A program made the translations under genes and the position numbers. Positions 1-8,307 of a DNA stretch of 61,973 nucleotides are shown here, piece by piece (position 1 is the first letter of the stretch; every line of letters starts with the position of its first letter). This stretch comes from Pseudoalteromonas piscicida (GTDB taxonomy: Bacteria > Pseudomonadota > Gammaproteobacteria > Enterobacterales > Alteromonadaceae). Under the pieces are notes generated by a model. It saw only the letters and a list, made by a program, of their open reading frames with translations. It searched no databases and was not told where the DNA came from. The DNA is taken from positions 1 to 61,973 of the forward strand of contig NZ_NKHF01000050.1 of NCBI RefSeq assembly GCF_002744175.1, read 5' to 3'.

Positions 1-288
1 CAGGAGGTGGTTCACCCGCCGATTTGTGTGCATACACATTCGAGTCGAAGACGCCAAAGATCAAAAAACACCTCGCGAGATAAACTCGCTCCTACCCCAG
101 CCTCAGCATGGTAGGAGATGGTTCACCCGCCGAGCTAGCAAGAAGAACGAAAACATCCTACTTCGTAGCGAACTGAGTCAAATAAACGGCCAACGAAAAG
201 TATTCATTCATCAACCCCGCTGAAGTAAAGCGGTGGCTTTTTTGCTATGTGCGGTTTAAAAAACCTCACTAGGTAAACTCGCTCCTAC
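1..288. repeat. Cluster of four REP-like hairpin repeats
   Basis: Four units share a GTAGGAG-type head followed by a short hairpin. Units at about 1-22 and 111-133 read forward, with GGTGGTTCACC or a close variant as the stem. Units at 73-95 and 266-288 read in reverse; on the minus strand they are GTAGGAGCGAGTTTA followed by CTCGCGA or CTAGTGA. Forward and reverse units alternate, which resembles paired REP (REPIN) units. The GTAGGAGCGAG head resembles Pseudomonas REP sequences mobilised by RAYT transposases. No RAYT gene is in the window. The first unit may be cut by the window edge. Confidence 0.6.
214..243 (+). terminator. Probable intrinsic terminator of an upstream gene
   Basis: CCGCT pairs with AGCGG across a 7-base loop and is followed shortly by a T run. 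It probably ends a transcript entering from the left, outside the window. The stem is short, so this is moderate evidence. Confidence 0.4.
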
Positions 289-793
289 TCAACCTCCCAC
301 CATAGCGGCCGTGACGTGATAGCAATCTATCTTAATTTTTTCATCCTCTAAAACGCATATCAATTAAACGTTATGTGACTTTAATGAAGCCGTCACATCT
401 TCAGAGTGTCTTCGTAGTTTTTACAGTTAAATGTAGTCACAACTAACTTCATGACAGTTCAATAAGGCTTAGCCCTGTTGTATAGGGAGGTGGAGTAGCT
501 AATGGATTTTGCATCTCTTGTAACAGATAGAATGCTCTAAAATAAGTCCGAGCAGCCAGTCAGCGCTAGGTTGGTTACAGTTCTTAGCCTCATCTCGATA
601 ACGAATGATATTAATTGTTCTCAGCTTGTTATTACTGCTTTCTATTTTTTGGCTTTACAGATCTTGTGGTTATCTTATTAAAAGTAAAAAAATTCATGTT
701 TTTTATAAAAAATCTTGATCTTTTCTTCGTAAAGAAATAGCTTATGTTGTTGCTTAATAGGGAACTAAGTACATAAAAAGAATAAGGTCATAA
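289..793. other. Long intergenic region before the TonB receptor
   Basis: No convincing gene is visible here. A 7-bp inverted repeat (ATGTGAC/GTCACAT, 373-398) could form a hairpin. The last 130 bases before the receptor are very AT-rich, as expected of a promoter or leader. A possible Fur box at 601-619 is listed separately. Confidence 0.4.
601..619. promoter_or_regulatory. Possible Fur box upstream of TonB-dependent receptor
   Basis: The 19-mer ACGAATGATATTAATTGTT matches 12 of 19 positions of the Fur consensus GATAATGATAATCATTATC, including the core AATGATA and ATT. It lies about 175 bases upstream of the receptor start, which is far unless the leader is long. If real it would make the receptor iron-repressed. 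Confidence 0.3.
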
Positions 794-3688
794 ATGAATA
801 TAACAAATCTAATAACAAAACAAACTCCTGTGTTTTTTGCCGTAAGTTGTGCCATCGCGTCAACCTCAATGAATGTGCTTGCTGAACAAAGCTCTGGTAT
901 TGATGAAATAGAGAAAATCCAAGTAACAGGTTCTCGCATTTTAAGAGAAGGGGCGATTTCCCCTGCCCCAGTTACAGTTATCAGCGGTGAGGCATTATTA
1001 TCCAGTGGTGTAACAAGCATCGGAGAAGCATTAAATGATATGCCTGCGTTAGCAAATACCTACTCCCTTGCAAATGCAGGAAGAAGTATTGGTACCGCAG
1101 GTCTCAGCTTACTTGACTTAAGAGGTATGGGTACTGCAAGAACACTGGTGTTGGTTGATGGTAAGCGCCATGTTTCAAGTAGCCCGGGCTCCGCATCTGT
1201 TGATGTTAATAATATTCCTTCAAATTGGATTGAGCGTGTTGAAATCATCACGGGTGGTGCATCTGCAGTATATGGTGCTGATGCTGTAACGGGTGTAGTT
1301 AACTTCATTTTGAAAAAGGACATTCAAGGTTTTGACTTAAGTGTGTCTAAGGGTACTGCTGCAGAAGGGCCGTATGAAAATGAAAAGTTCAGCCTATCTT
1401 ATGGCCGAGACTTTGATGGTGGCAAAGGCAACGTAGGTATTTCAGTATCTCATGTGAGCCAAGATGGTATGAATGCTACCGACCGCGCTCAAACAAATAA
1501 GCTGATTAGCTCAATCACTAATCCTAATGATGGTGATATCGAAGGGGAAGATGGTAACTATATCCATGATGGGATTGCTGATAGGTTAACAATCACGAAT
1601 GCAGGCTACTATGATGACTCCGTCAACGGTAACTTTTATCAGCAGGAAAATGGAGAGTTAGTGTGGTATACCTTTAACCCAGACGGCAGTGTTAGACCAC
1701 AAAAACTAGGAACAACCTATGAAAATGACTGGGCAATTTGCTCTGGTGACTGTGATATTCTTGACTTAACTCGTTATGAAGAATTACAGCCAACGTTTGA
1801 AAATACAAACGTAAATATCAAAGCTAACTACGATATTACGTCAGATTTGAATGTATACGCCTCTGCAAAGTACACAAAATCTGAAGCAGATTCAATTGGC
1901 CAGCCATCGTATTTTGAGTATGGTGATAGTCATGGGACAGGCGCATTTGTGATCAAAAGAGATAATGCTTATATGCATGAGTCTTTAGCACAGTTGATGG
2001 ATAGAAATGGCGTCGATGAATTTAAAATGCACCGTTTCATGGAGGACGCAGGTCGTCGCTATGAGCTGAATGAGCGTGAGACAACACGCTTTGTTGCAGG
2101 GCTGAGTGGCGTTGTAGCAGAGGATTGGGATTTTGAAGCGTCTGCTGTGTATGGTAAGACTGAGGTCATGCAGACCAATACGGGTAATACGATTAAAGCA
2201 CGTATTAAGCAGTCAGCTGATGCTATTCGATTAGAAAATGGTGATATTGTTTGTCGTGATGAGCAAGCTCGTGCAGCAGGATGTGTACCAACAAGCATGT
2301 TCGGCTATGGTGCAGTGAGTGACGAAGCTGCAGCTTGGTTCAATACAACAAGTATCAGCAAGTCAGAGATTAAGCAAACAGTATTGAATGCCAATATCAG
2401 TAATAGCGGGTTATTTGAATTACCAGCAGGTTATGTGGGCATATCGTTTGGTCTAGAGTACCGAAAAGAAGAAAGTGATTCTTTCCCAGATGCCTTTGCA
2501 GCAACAGGTGCAACATTCTTGAATGCAATCCTAGAAGAGCATGGTGAATTCAATGTAAGAGAAGCCTTTTCTGAAATCTCGGTTCCATTACTTGCAGATA
2601 TGACGCTAGTACAGGATTTATCATTAGATGTAGCTGTACGTTATGCTGATTACTCAACTATTGGAGATACCGTAAGCTGGAAAACGGGTTTAAACTGGAC
2701 ACTAACAGATGAGTTACGAGTTCGCACGACTAAGTCTAAAGCGATGCGAGCACCAAATATTTCGGAGTTATACGGGCCTCAAAGTGAGAACTTCTTTAGC
2801 AGAATCACTGACCCCTGTAAACGCGGTCAAGTTCAAGATGCGAACCGCAGAGCGAACTGTGATGCACTTGGTATCCCAGAAGATTTTGATGCAATTGCGA
2901 CTGTTTCTTCCATACCGGGCGTACTTGGTGGTAACCCAGACCTCAAAGAAGAAGAATCTGATAGCTTTACATTTGGTGTAGTATATACGCCAGAAGCAAT
3001 ATCGGGCCTTTCAATAACGCTTGACTACTGGGAAATTGAGATTGAAGACGCAATTGATAATATCTCAGGCCAAGACATTCTTGATAAATGTGTTGATTCG
3101 TTAAGTGGTATTGATAACCAGTTCTGTGCGTTGGTGACACGAGATGAGGATGGAGAGTTAACAGGTATTCGTTCAATTACGCAAAACGTTGCTAAACAGA
3201 ACGCGGAAGGGATAGATTTCGAGATTGGCTATGATTTTGACTTATTCGAAGGTCGTATGACTTCTAGCCTGATAGGTACCTATCTGAAGAGTCGTGAAGA
3301 ATATCCTTTCCAGTCTGACTTATCAGACTCTGAAGAGTACGCAGGTACTACTGGTGAAGCAGAATGGCAAGCCATGGTATCACTTGGCTATAAAGTCAGT
3401 AACTGGCAGTTTAGCTCGAAAACACGTTACTTAGATGGAGTTAGCCTATATACCGATAAGGCTCTAAATAAAAACCCAGATCCTAGTAACATAATGAGCT
3501 ATGGCAGCTACTTTATTACAGATATACGTGGTGGTTATCGTTTCGACAATGGCATTACGTTGGAACTTGGAGTTGATAACGTTTTTGATAGAGATTTACC
3601 AGGCTACACTAGGGGCACAGGTGCAAGTAGTGCAAGCTATGATAATATCGGACGGATGTATTACGGTGCCTTTACTTATCAATTTTAA
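794..3688 (+). CDS. TonB-dependent outer membrane receptor
   Basis: A 964-residue outer membrane receptor that would import an unidentified ligand using TonB energy. A signal peptide ends near ALA/EQ at about residue 30. It is followed by a TonB-box-like IEKIQVTGSRI and a plug domain with the RTLVLVDGKRH and GGASAVYGADAVTGVVNF motifs. The rest is a long beta-barrel ending in aromatic FTYQF, as expected for BAM recognition. The plug signature is that of the large Alteromonadales receptor group often tied to carbohydrates or peptides. The possible Fur box upstream would instead suggest iron. AAGG precedes ATG at 794. It is transcribed alone and ends at a strong terminator. Substrate unknown. 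Confidence 0.93.
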   Translation: MNITNLITKQTPVFFAVSCAIASTSMNVLAEQSSGIDEIEKIQVTGSRILREGAISPAPVTVISGEALLSSGVTSIGEALNDMPALANTYSLANAGRSIGTAGLSLLDLRGMGTARTLVLVDGKRHVSSSPGSASVDVNNIPSNWIERVEIITGGASAVYGADAVTGVVNFILKKDIQGFDLSVSKGTAAEGPYENEKFSLSYGRDFDGGKGNVGISVSHVSQDGMNATDRAQTNKLISSITNPNDGDIEGEDGNYIHDGIADRLTITNAGYYDDSVNGNFYQQENGELVWYTFNPDGSVRPQKLGTTYENDWAICSGDCDILDLTRYEELQPTFENTNVNIKANYDITSDLNVYASAKYTKSEADSIGQPSYFEYGDSHGTGAFVIKRDNAYMHESLAQLMDRNGVDEFKMHRFMEDAGRRYELNERETTRFVAGLSGVVAEDWDFEASAVYGKTEVMQTNTGNTIKARIKQSADAIRLENGDIVCRDEQARAAGCVPTSMFGYGAVSDEAAAWFNTTSISKSEIKQTVLNANISNSGLFELPAGYVGISFGLEYRKEESDSFPDAFAATGATFLNAILEEHGEFNVREAFSEISVPLLADMTLVQDLSLDVAVRYADYSTIGDTVSWKTGLNWTLTDELRVRTTKSKAMRAPNISELYGPQSENFFSRITDPCKRGQVQDANRRANCDALGIPEDFDAIATVSSIPGVLGGNPDLKEEESDSFTFGVVYTPEAISGLSITLDYWEIEIEDAIDNISGQDILDKCVDSLSGIDNQFCALVTRDEDGELTGIRSITQNVAKQNAEGIDFEIGYDFDLFEGRMTSSLIGTYLKSREEYPFQSDLSDSEEYAGTTGEAEWQAMVSLGYKVSNWQFSSKTRYLDGVSLYTDKALNKNPDPSNIMSYGSYFITDIRGGYRFDNGITLELGVDNVFDRDLPGYTRGTGASSASYDNIGRMYYGAFTYQF

Positions 3689-3734
3689 ATGTAGATCTTA
3701 GAGTTTTAAGAGATAGATCAAAAATGATAGCTTC

Positions 3735-3768
3735 AAAGGGTATGTAGTTGCATACCCTTTTGCTTTTT
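3735..3768 (+). terminator. Intrinsic terminator after TonB receptor
   Basis: AAAGGGTATG and CATACCCTTT form a 10-bp stem with a 6-base loop, followed by a T-rich tract. It separates the receptor from the convergent AraC gene. Confidence 0.85.
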
Positions 3769-3801
3769 ACTCAACTATCAATATATAAAGAGACAGCTCG
3801 C

Positions 3802-4614
3802 TCACTTTTTTAGATATTGTCCTGGTGGTTTTCCAAATACTTTCTTGAATGCGTTGCTAAACGCTGCGGTTGAGTCAAAACCTAAATACAGTGCTACTTG
3901 CTGCTGAGAGTGTCCATCCTTTAACGATTCGATTGCTTTGATAGCCCTTAACTTTTGACGCCAGTCGCTAAAACCCATCATAAAACACTTATGGAATAAG
4001 CGGTTTAGTGTGCGAGTTGATGCGCCAACCTGATCACTCCAAGCCTCTAAGCTTATTTTGCATCCCGGGTTAGTATGTAGCTCGGTCACAATAGGTAAGA
4101 TCCGAGCATCTTGTGCACTTGGAATAAAAAAGTGGCACGTTGCAGCTGACGTTAATCTATCAATAAAAACATCGATAAATCGCTCAGCTTTGGCATCTAA
4201 ATGGTAATCTTCGTGCCAAGTACAGATCTCCAAGATGAATTGCTTTAGTAGTTCATCCACAGCAATCAGCTTGGCTTTATTCCCGAGTAATTCAGTATAT
4301 TTAGTATCAATATAAACACTACGAAAATCGCCACCATAGCGACAGTATGTTTCGTGAGGGAGGTTTGGTGGAAGCCATAGTGCTTGGTCAGGAGGGATCA
4401 CGAATGTGCCTTCTGGGGTCACAATCGTGATCACGCCATTACTGGTATATGCAAGCTGTCCCCACTCATGCTGATGCTGCTGGACATGCTCCCACTCTTC
4501 TTTTTTTACGGCTCTAGGAAGAATTGGTCGACCAAGTGCTGGTTTTAAAAAGCGCTTTGACTTTGGCTGAATACGCCATGGAGAGCTTGTCTGTTTTGAT
4601 AAATAGCTTGGCAT
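3802..4614 (-). CDS. AraC-family transcriptional regulator
   Basis: A 270-residue DNA-binding regulator. The N-terminal half resembles a cupin sensor, with QHQHEWGQL, TPEGTFVIPPDQALWLPPNLPHE and a following barrel. The C-terminal 100 residues carry two helix-turn-helix motifs (LEAWSDQVGASTRTLNRLF and QQQVALYLGFDSTAAFSNAFKKVFGKPPGQY). This architecture is that of AraC regulators such as NimR that control a neighbouring exporter. It is divergent from the MFS transporter with only 80 bases between start codons, so the transporter is the likely target. No clear Shine-Dalgarno precedes the chosen ATG. The inducer is unknown. Confidence 0.88.
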   Translation of the reverse strand: MPSYLSKQTSSPWRIQPKSKRFLKPALGRPILPRAVKKEEWEHVQQHQHEWGQLAYTSNGVITIVTPEGTFVIPPDQALWLPPNLPHETYCRYGGDFRSVYIDTKYTELLGNKAKLIAVDELLKQFILEICTWHEDYHLDAKAERFIDVFIDRLTSAATCHFFIPSAQDARILPIVTELHTNPGCKISLEAWSDQVGASTRTLNRLFHKCFMMGFSDWRQKLRAIKAIESLKDGHSQQQVALYLGFDSTAAFSNAFKKVFGKPPGQYLKK

Positions 4615-4640
4615 AATTATGTATATCAGAAAGCATTATG

Positions 4641-4659
4641 TAGCCATATTATAGCCATA
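4641..4659. promoter_or_regulatory. Direct repeats, candidate AraC-type operator
   Basis: TAGCCATA occurs at 4641-4648 and again at 4652-4659, an 11-base period of one helical turn. Tandem half-sites are how AraC-family dimers usually bind. The position in the short divergent intergenic region fits control of the AraC/MFS pair. Confidence 0.4.
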
Positions 4660-4694
4660 ACCTTTTTATAGTTGTGCTTTATGTGGAGATGATC

Positions 4695-5867
4695 ATGAAA
4701 AATGTTTCTCAAGGATGGCAAAGTCCTTTTAATTTTTTGGTACTTGCGACCATTATTATGGCGGTCACCTTTGCAGGTTGGATGGCGATGTTGAATAATT
4801 TCGCGATTGAAGCTGCTGATTTCAATGGTGCCAATATGGGGATGTTGCAATCTCTGCGGGAGATCCCTGGGTTTTTGGCATTCACTGCAGTATTTGTTTT
4901 ATTGGTGTTGAAGGAGCAAACTTTCGCACTGATCAGCTTATGTTTGTTATCGCTCGGTGTTGCTATTACCGGCTTGCTCCCGACTATTTACGGCTTGTAT
5001 GCCACCACAGTGTTAATGTCTATAGGCTTTCACTATTTTGAAACGCTAAACCAATCGCTCAGTTTGCAGTGGTTTAATAAGGATGAAGCGCCCGCCAAAT
5101 TAGGCCTGTTGTTGTCAATTAAATCCATCGCTTCACTGATAACGTACGCAATAATTTGGTTAGGTTTTAGTTACCTTTCTGCGGATTACCAAGTCATGTA
5201 TCTGCTTATTGGTGGTATGGGCTTTATTATTGCGTTATTTATGTTTGTTGGCTTTCCTACCTTCGAAATACACACCACACAACATAAAAAGCTGATCCTA
5301 AGAAAAGAGTACAGCTTATATTACGCCTTGATATTCTTCTCCGGTGCGAGGCGACAAATTTTTATGGTGTTTGCGGGCTTCTTAATGGTAGAAAAGTTTG
5401 GCTTTGATGTTGCGCAGATCACCGCACTGTACATGTTGAATCATTTGATAAACATATTTGTCGCCCCCAAGGTTGGTCAGATGATTGGGCATATCGGTGA
5501 GCGAAAAACACTTACAATTGAATATATTGGTCTGATTATTGTATTCATTGGTTATGCATTAGTTGAATCGGCAAGCTTCGCGGCAGCACTTTATGTGATT
5601 GATCATCTCTTTTTTGCCATGGCCATTGCATTGAAAACCTACTTCCAAAAAATAGCCCGACCCGAAGACATCGCTGCAACAGCGGGGGTGAGTTTTACCA
5701 TTAACCATATTGCGGCAGTGGTGATCCCTGCAAGCTTTGGCATGGTGTGGCTATACGATCAGTCATTAGTATTTTATTTTGGTGCCGCACTTGCTGTGTG
5801 CTCTTTGCTACTAAGTCAATTTGTAAATATTGAAAAGGAGCAGGCCAAGCTTGCTAAATCAGTGTGA
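4695..5867 (+). CDS. Major facilitator superfamily transporter
   Basis: A 390-residue inner membrane transporter with about 12 hydrophobic segments and a cytoplasmic break near residues 195-210 (TTQHKKLILRKEYS). The first half has FAGWMAMLNNFAIE and the second GQMIGHIGERKTL, a loop resembling the MFS A-like motif. I chose ATG 4695 because GGAG at 4685-4688 sits six bases upstream; an in-frame GTG at 4674 has no ribosome site. It is divergent from an AraC regulator, suggesting inducible export or uptake of a small molecule. The substrate cannot be read from sequence. Confidence 0.85.
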   Translation: MKNVSQGWQSPFNFLVLATIIMAVTFAGWMAMLNNFAIEAADFNGANMGMLQSLREIPGFLAFTAVFVLLVLKEQTFALISLCLLSLGVAITGLLPTIYGLYATTVLMSIGFHYFETLNQSLSLQWFNKDEAPAKLGLLLSIKSIASLITYAIIWLGFSYLSADYQVMYLLIGGMGFIIALFMFVGFPTFEIHTTQHKKLILRKEYSLYYALIFFSGARRQIFMVFAGFLMVEKFGFDVAQITALYMLNHLINIFVAPKVGQMIGHIGERKTLTIEYIGLIIVFIGYALVESASFAAALYVIDHLFFAMAIALKTYFQKIARPEDIAATAGVSFTINHIAAVVIPASFGMVWLYDQSLVFYFGAALAVCSLLLSQFVNIEKEQAKLAKSV

Positions 5868-5905
5868 TGCTAGTTCATCACACTGAAACATAACGCTAGC
5901 TCAGG

Positions 5906-6559
5906 TTAAATACTACGACCACACCAGACAACTCGTCCTGCGATACCATGACTGTCGGCATTCTCTGGTGTGATTTCCCAGCTCGGATAGCTTGGGTTAT
6001 CACTGATCACTTTGAGCTGATTTTGCTTTTGTTGTACGCGCTTTGCCATCAAGCCATCTTCGGTTTGGACAATGTACACCGCATCTTTATTTGGCTGGTT
6101 TTGTGAAAGGTCTACGAGTACCATGTCACCGTCTAGCAGGGTTGGTTGCATACTATCACCACGAATAGAAACAAAAGCGAGTTTGTCAGAGTAAACGCCC
6201 AAATGAGAGTTAAGCCAGCGGCGATTCAGTGCGAATTGCTCAGTGATTTCCTCGTTACCAATAACGCTACCCATGCCAGCACTTGCCTCAATATCAAGTT
6301 TTGGAATGAGTGTGAGCTCATCTTTGAATTGGCCTTGCGGTTTATCTAAGGGCTGCTCTCCAGTTAGCAGCCAATTTAAATCAACGGAAAAGAGACTATA
6401 TAGGTGTTCAAGGTAGACCATAGACGGGCGGCTTAAGCCGCGACAAATACGGTAAATATGGGAAGGGGATTTACCTGTCAGTTGGGCAAATTGGCGTTTA
6501 TTACCGCCTGCAAATTGCTCGACTAAGGTTACAAATCGTCTTGAAAATGCCGTACTCAT
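5906..6559 (-). CDS. XRE/S24 LexA-like repressor
   Basis: A 217-residue repressor of the phage C2/CI type. The N-terminus holds a helix-turn-helix (FAQLTGKSPSHIYRICRGLSRPS). The C-terminal S24 peptidase fold shows the catalytic Ser in RGDSMQPTLLDGDMVLVD and the Lys in YIVQTEDGLMAKRVQ. An Ala-Gly pair in EASAGMGSV lies in the linker where family members self-cleave after RecA activation. No phage genes surround it, so it may be a domesticated repressor. The palindrome CTGTACAG at 6618-6625, upstream of its start, could be an operator. Target genes unknown. Confidence 0.85.
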   Translation of the reverse strand: MSTAFSRRFVTLVEQFAGGNKRQFAQLTGKSPSHIYRICRGLSRPSMVYLEHLYSLFSVDLNWLLTGEQPLDKPQGQFKDELTLIPKLDIEASAGMGSVIGNEEITEQFALNRRWLNSHLGVYSDKLAFVSIRGDSMQPTLLDGDMVLVDLSQNQPNKDAVYIVQTEDGLMAKRVQQKQNQLKVISDNPSYPSWEITPENADSHGIAGRVVWCGRSI

Positions 6560-6839
6560 CTTTTAGTTATTCTCTTTAAAACGCCAAAAACCGCAAGGAT
6601 ACTGAGCTAAATCTTATCTGTACAGTCTTGCCGCACTAATTGGACACTTTATAAACGAGCAAAATCACGGATGTACGGATGCTGTAAAGAGAGAGGGGTT
6701 TTCTATTGTCATTAGACTAAGGTCGTAGCGAGTTGCATTGTACGAAATTTATCCATGCTGGTAGGCTAGAATCGCAAGTTAACATTTTTTTAAACTCGGC
6801 ATGACTTGCTTTAGCCGACATACAACATGGATAAAGGTA

Positions 6840-8252
6840 ATGAAATACACAAGCTTATTAATTGCACTTCCGCTCCTTGGCGCGATGGAAGTTGCACTGG
6901 CGGTAGACTGTAGCAACTTAACGCAATGGCAATCACAACAGGTATATACAGGTGGTGATGCTGTCACTTATCAGTCTTCTAAATACACCGCAAAGTGGTG
7001 GACACAAAATCAAAATCCTGCACAACACTCAGATACATACGATGTTTGGCAAGCAAACGGACGTTGTGATCCGGTCACGCCATTACCTCTGGTTGCGATC
7101 ACTTCACCGAGTAGCAATGCACGAGTTGTCATTGGCTCTGACGTTAGCCTCGCTGCGACTGTAAGCCACCCACAAAACACTGCAATCGACAGTGTCGAAT
7201 TTTACCTTGATGGTACATTGGTCGCTACGGATAACAGTGCCCCCTATGAGGTGATGTGGCAAGCACAGGGACTCGGTAATCGCGCATTAACTGTCTATGC
7301 AACTGATGTGTCTGGGGCGCGAGGAGAGTCGAGTGCGGTAAACTTCAGTGTCGTGTCTGACGATGTTCCACCTGGCGACCCTCATTTTAAAATTGTCGGC
7401 TACTTCCCAAGTTGGCAGGGGGCAGTAAGCGATATTCAATTTGATAAACTAACACATATTAATTACTCGTTTTTACTCCCTAATGCAGATGGCACACTCA
7501 GACCGCTCGAAAATTTAAGCAAAATGACAGCGCTAGTAAATTCGGCTCATGCCAATAATGTGAAGGTTGGCATCGCTATTGGTGGCTGGAATGGCGGTGA
7601 TGATAGTGCATTTGAAACATTTGCTAGTTCAGAGCAAGGTCGAGCCCGTTTTGTGCAAGAAGTAATTGCTTTTGTAGAACAGCATAATTTAGATGGCGTG
7701 GATATGGACTGGGAATACCCAGATCCTGGAGCGTCGGCAGATAATTATGCATTACTGATGAAAGCCTTGAGTGTTGAGTTACGCGCGAGAGGCAAATTTT
7801 TGACAGCAGCAGTGGTGGCACTTGGGTATACCGGTGGTGGTGTGCTGGAGTCTGTGTTCCAAGATATCGACTTCTTAAATTTGATGGCGTATGACGCGAA
7901 CAATGCTGATCATGCTTCAATGCAATACGCAAAAGATTCCATCGCTTACTGGCAAGGTCGTGGCCTTAGCAAAGAAAAGACGGTATTAGGTGTGCCATTT
8001 TATGCAAGACCTACGTGGAAGGCGTACCGTACCTTACTTCAAGAAAACGCCGCTAATGCATGTCGTGATAGTGATGGTAGTAGCTACTACAATGGTATTC
8101 CGACTATCCGCGCCAAAACGCAGTACGCTAAATTGAATGCGGGCGGTATTATGAATTGGGAGCTATCACACGACAGCAACGGTCCTGCATCATTGCTAAC
8201 AGCAAAATGGGAAATAGCTAAAGGATTAACCCCTAGCTATCAGTGTCAGTAA
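6840..8252 (+). CDS. Secreted GH18 chitinase with chitin-binding domain
   Basis: A 470-residue extracellular enzyme cleaving beta-1,4 bonds in chitin. In order: signal peptide (MKYTSLLIALPLLGAMEVALA); a CBM5/12-type chitin-binding module with YTGGDAVTYQ and KWWTQNQNP, about residues 25-70; an Ig-like module starting ITSPSSNARV; and a GH18 barrel from about residue 185. The catalytic DxxDxDxE signature is Asp285, Asp288, Asp290 and acid Glu292 in DGVDMDWEYP. IAIGGWNGG is the conserved strand 3 motif. ATG 6840 follows AAGG and begins the signal peptide; an upstream ATG at 6801 would bury it. Monocistronic. Confidence 0.95.
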   Translation: MKYTSLLIALPLLGAMEVALAVDCSNLTQWQSQQVYTGGDAVTYQSSKYTAKWWTQNQNPAQHSDTYDVWQANGRCDPVTPLPLVAITSPSSNARVVIGSDVSLAATVSHPQNTAIDSVEFYLDGTLVATDNSAPYEVMWQAQGLGNRALTVYATDVSGARGESSAVNFSVVSDDVPPGDPHFKIVGYFPSWQGAVSDIQFDKLTHINYSFLLPNADGTLRPLENLSKMTALVNSAHANNVKVGIAIGGWNGGDDSAFETFASSEQGRARFVQEVIAFVEQHNLDGVDMDWEYPDPGASADNYALLMKALSVELRARGKFLTAAVVALGYTGGGVLESVFQDIDFLNLMAYDANNADHASMQYAKDSIAYWQGRGLSKEKTVLGVPFYARPTWKAYRTLLQENAANACRDSDGSSYYNGIPTIRAKTQYAKLNAGGIMNWELSHDSNGPASLLTAKWEIAKGLTPSYQCQ

Positions 8253-8273
8253 TACTCAGTGGTAATGTAGAAC

Positions 8274-8302
8274 AGTGGCCGCCCTACAGAGGGTGACCAC
8301 TT
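8274..8302. terminator. Hairpin between convergent chitinase and GH97 genes
   Basis: GTGG..CCCT pairs with AGGG..CCAC through an imperfect stem in the 55-base gap between the two stop codons. It is plausibly a shared bidirectional terminator, though the T tract is short. Confidence 0.5.
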
Positions 8303-8307
8303 TATGT

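Noticed and set aside
26..223. 65-codon open frame at the left edge
   Set aside because: It runs through REP-like repeats and a terminator hairpin, has no ribosome site and no protein-like composition.
373..398. TGTGAC..GTCACA inverted repeat as a CRP site
   Set aside because: The half-sites are too far apart (14 instead of 6 bases between TGTGA and TCACA); treated only as a hairpin.
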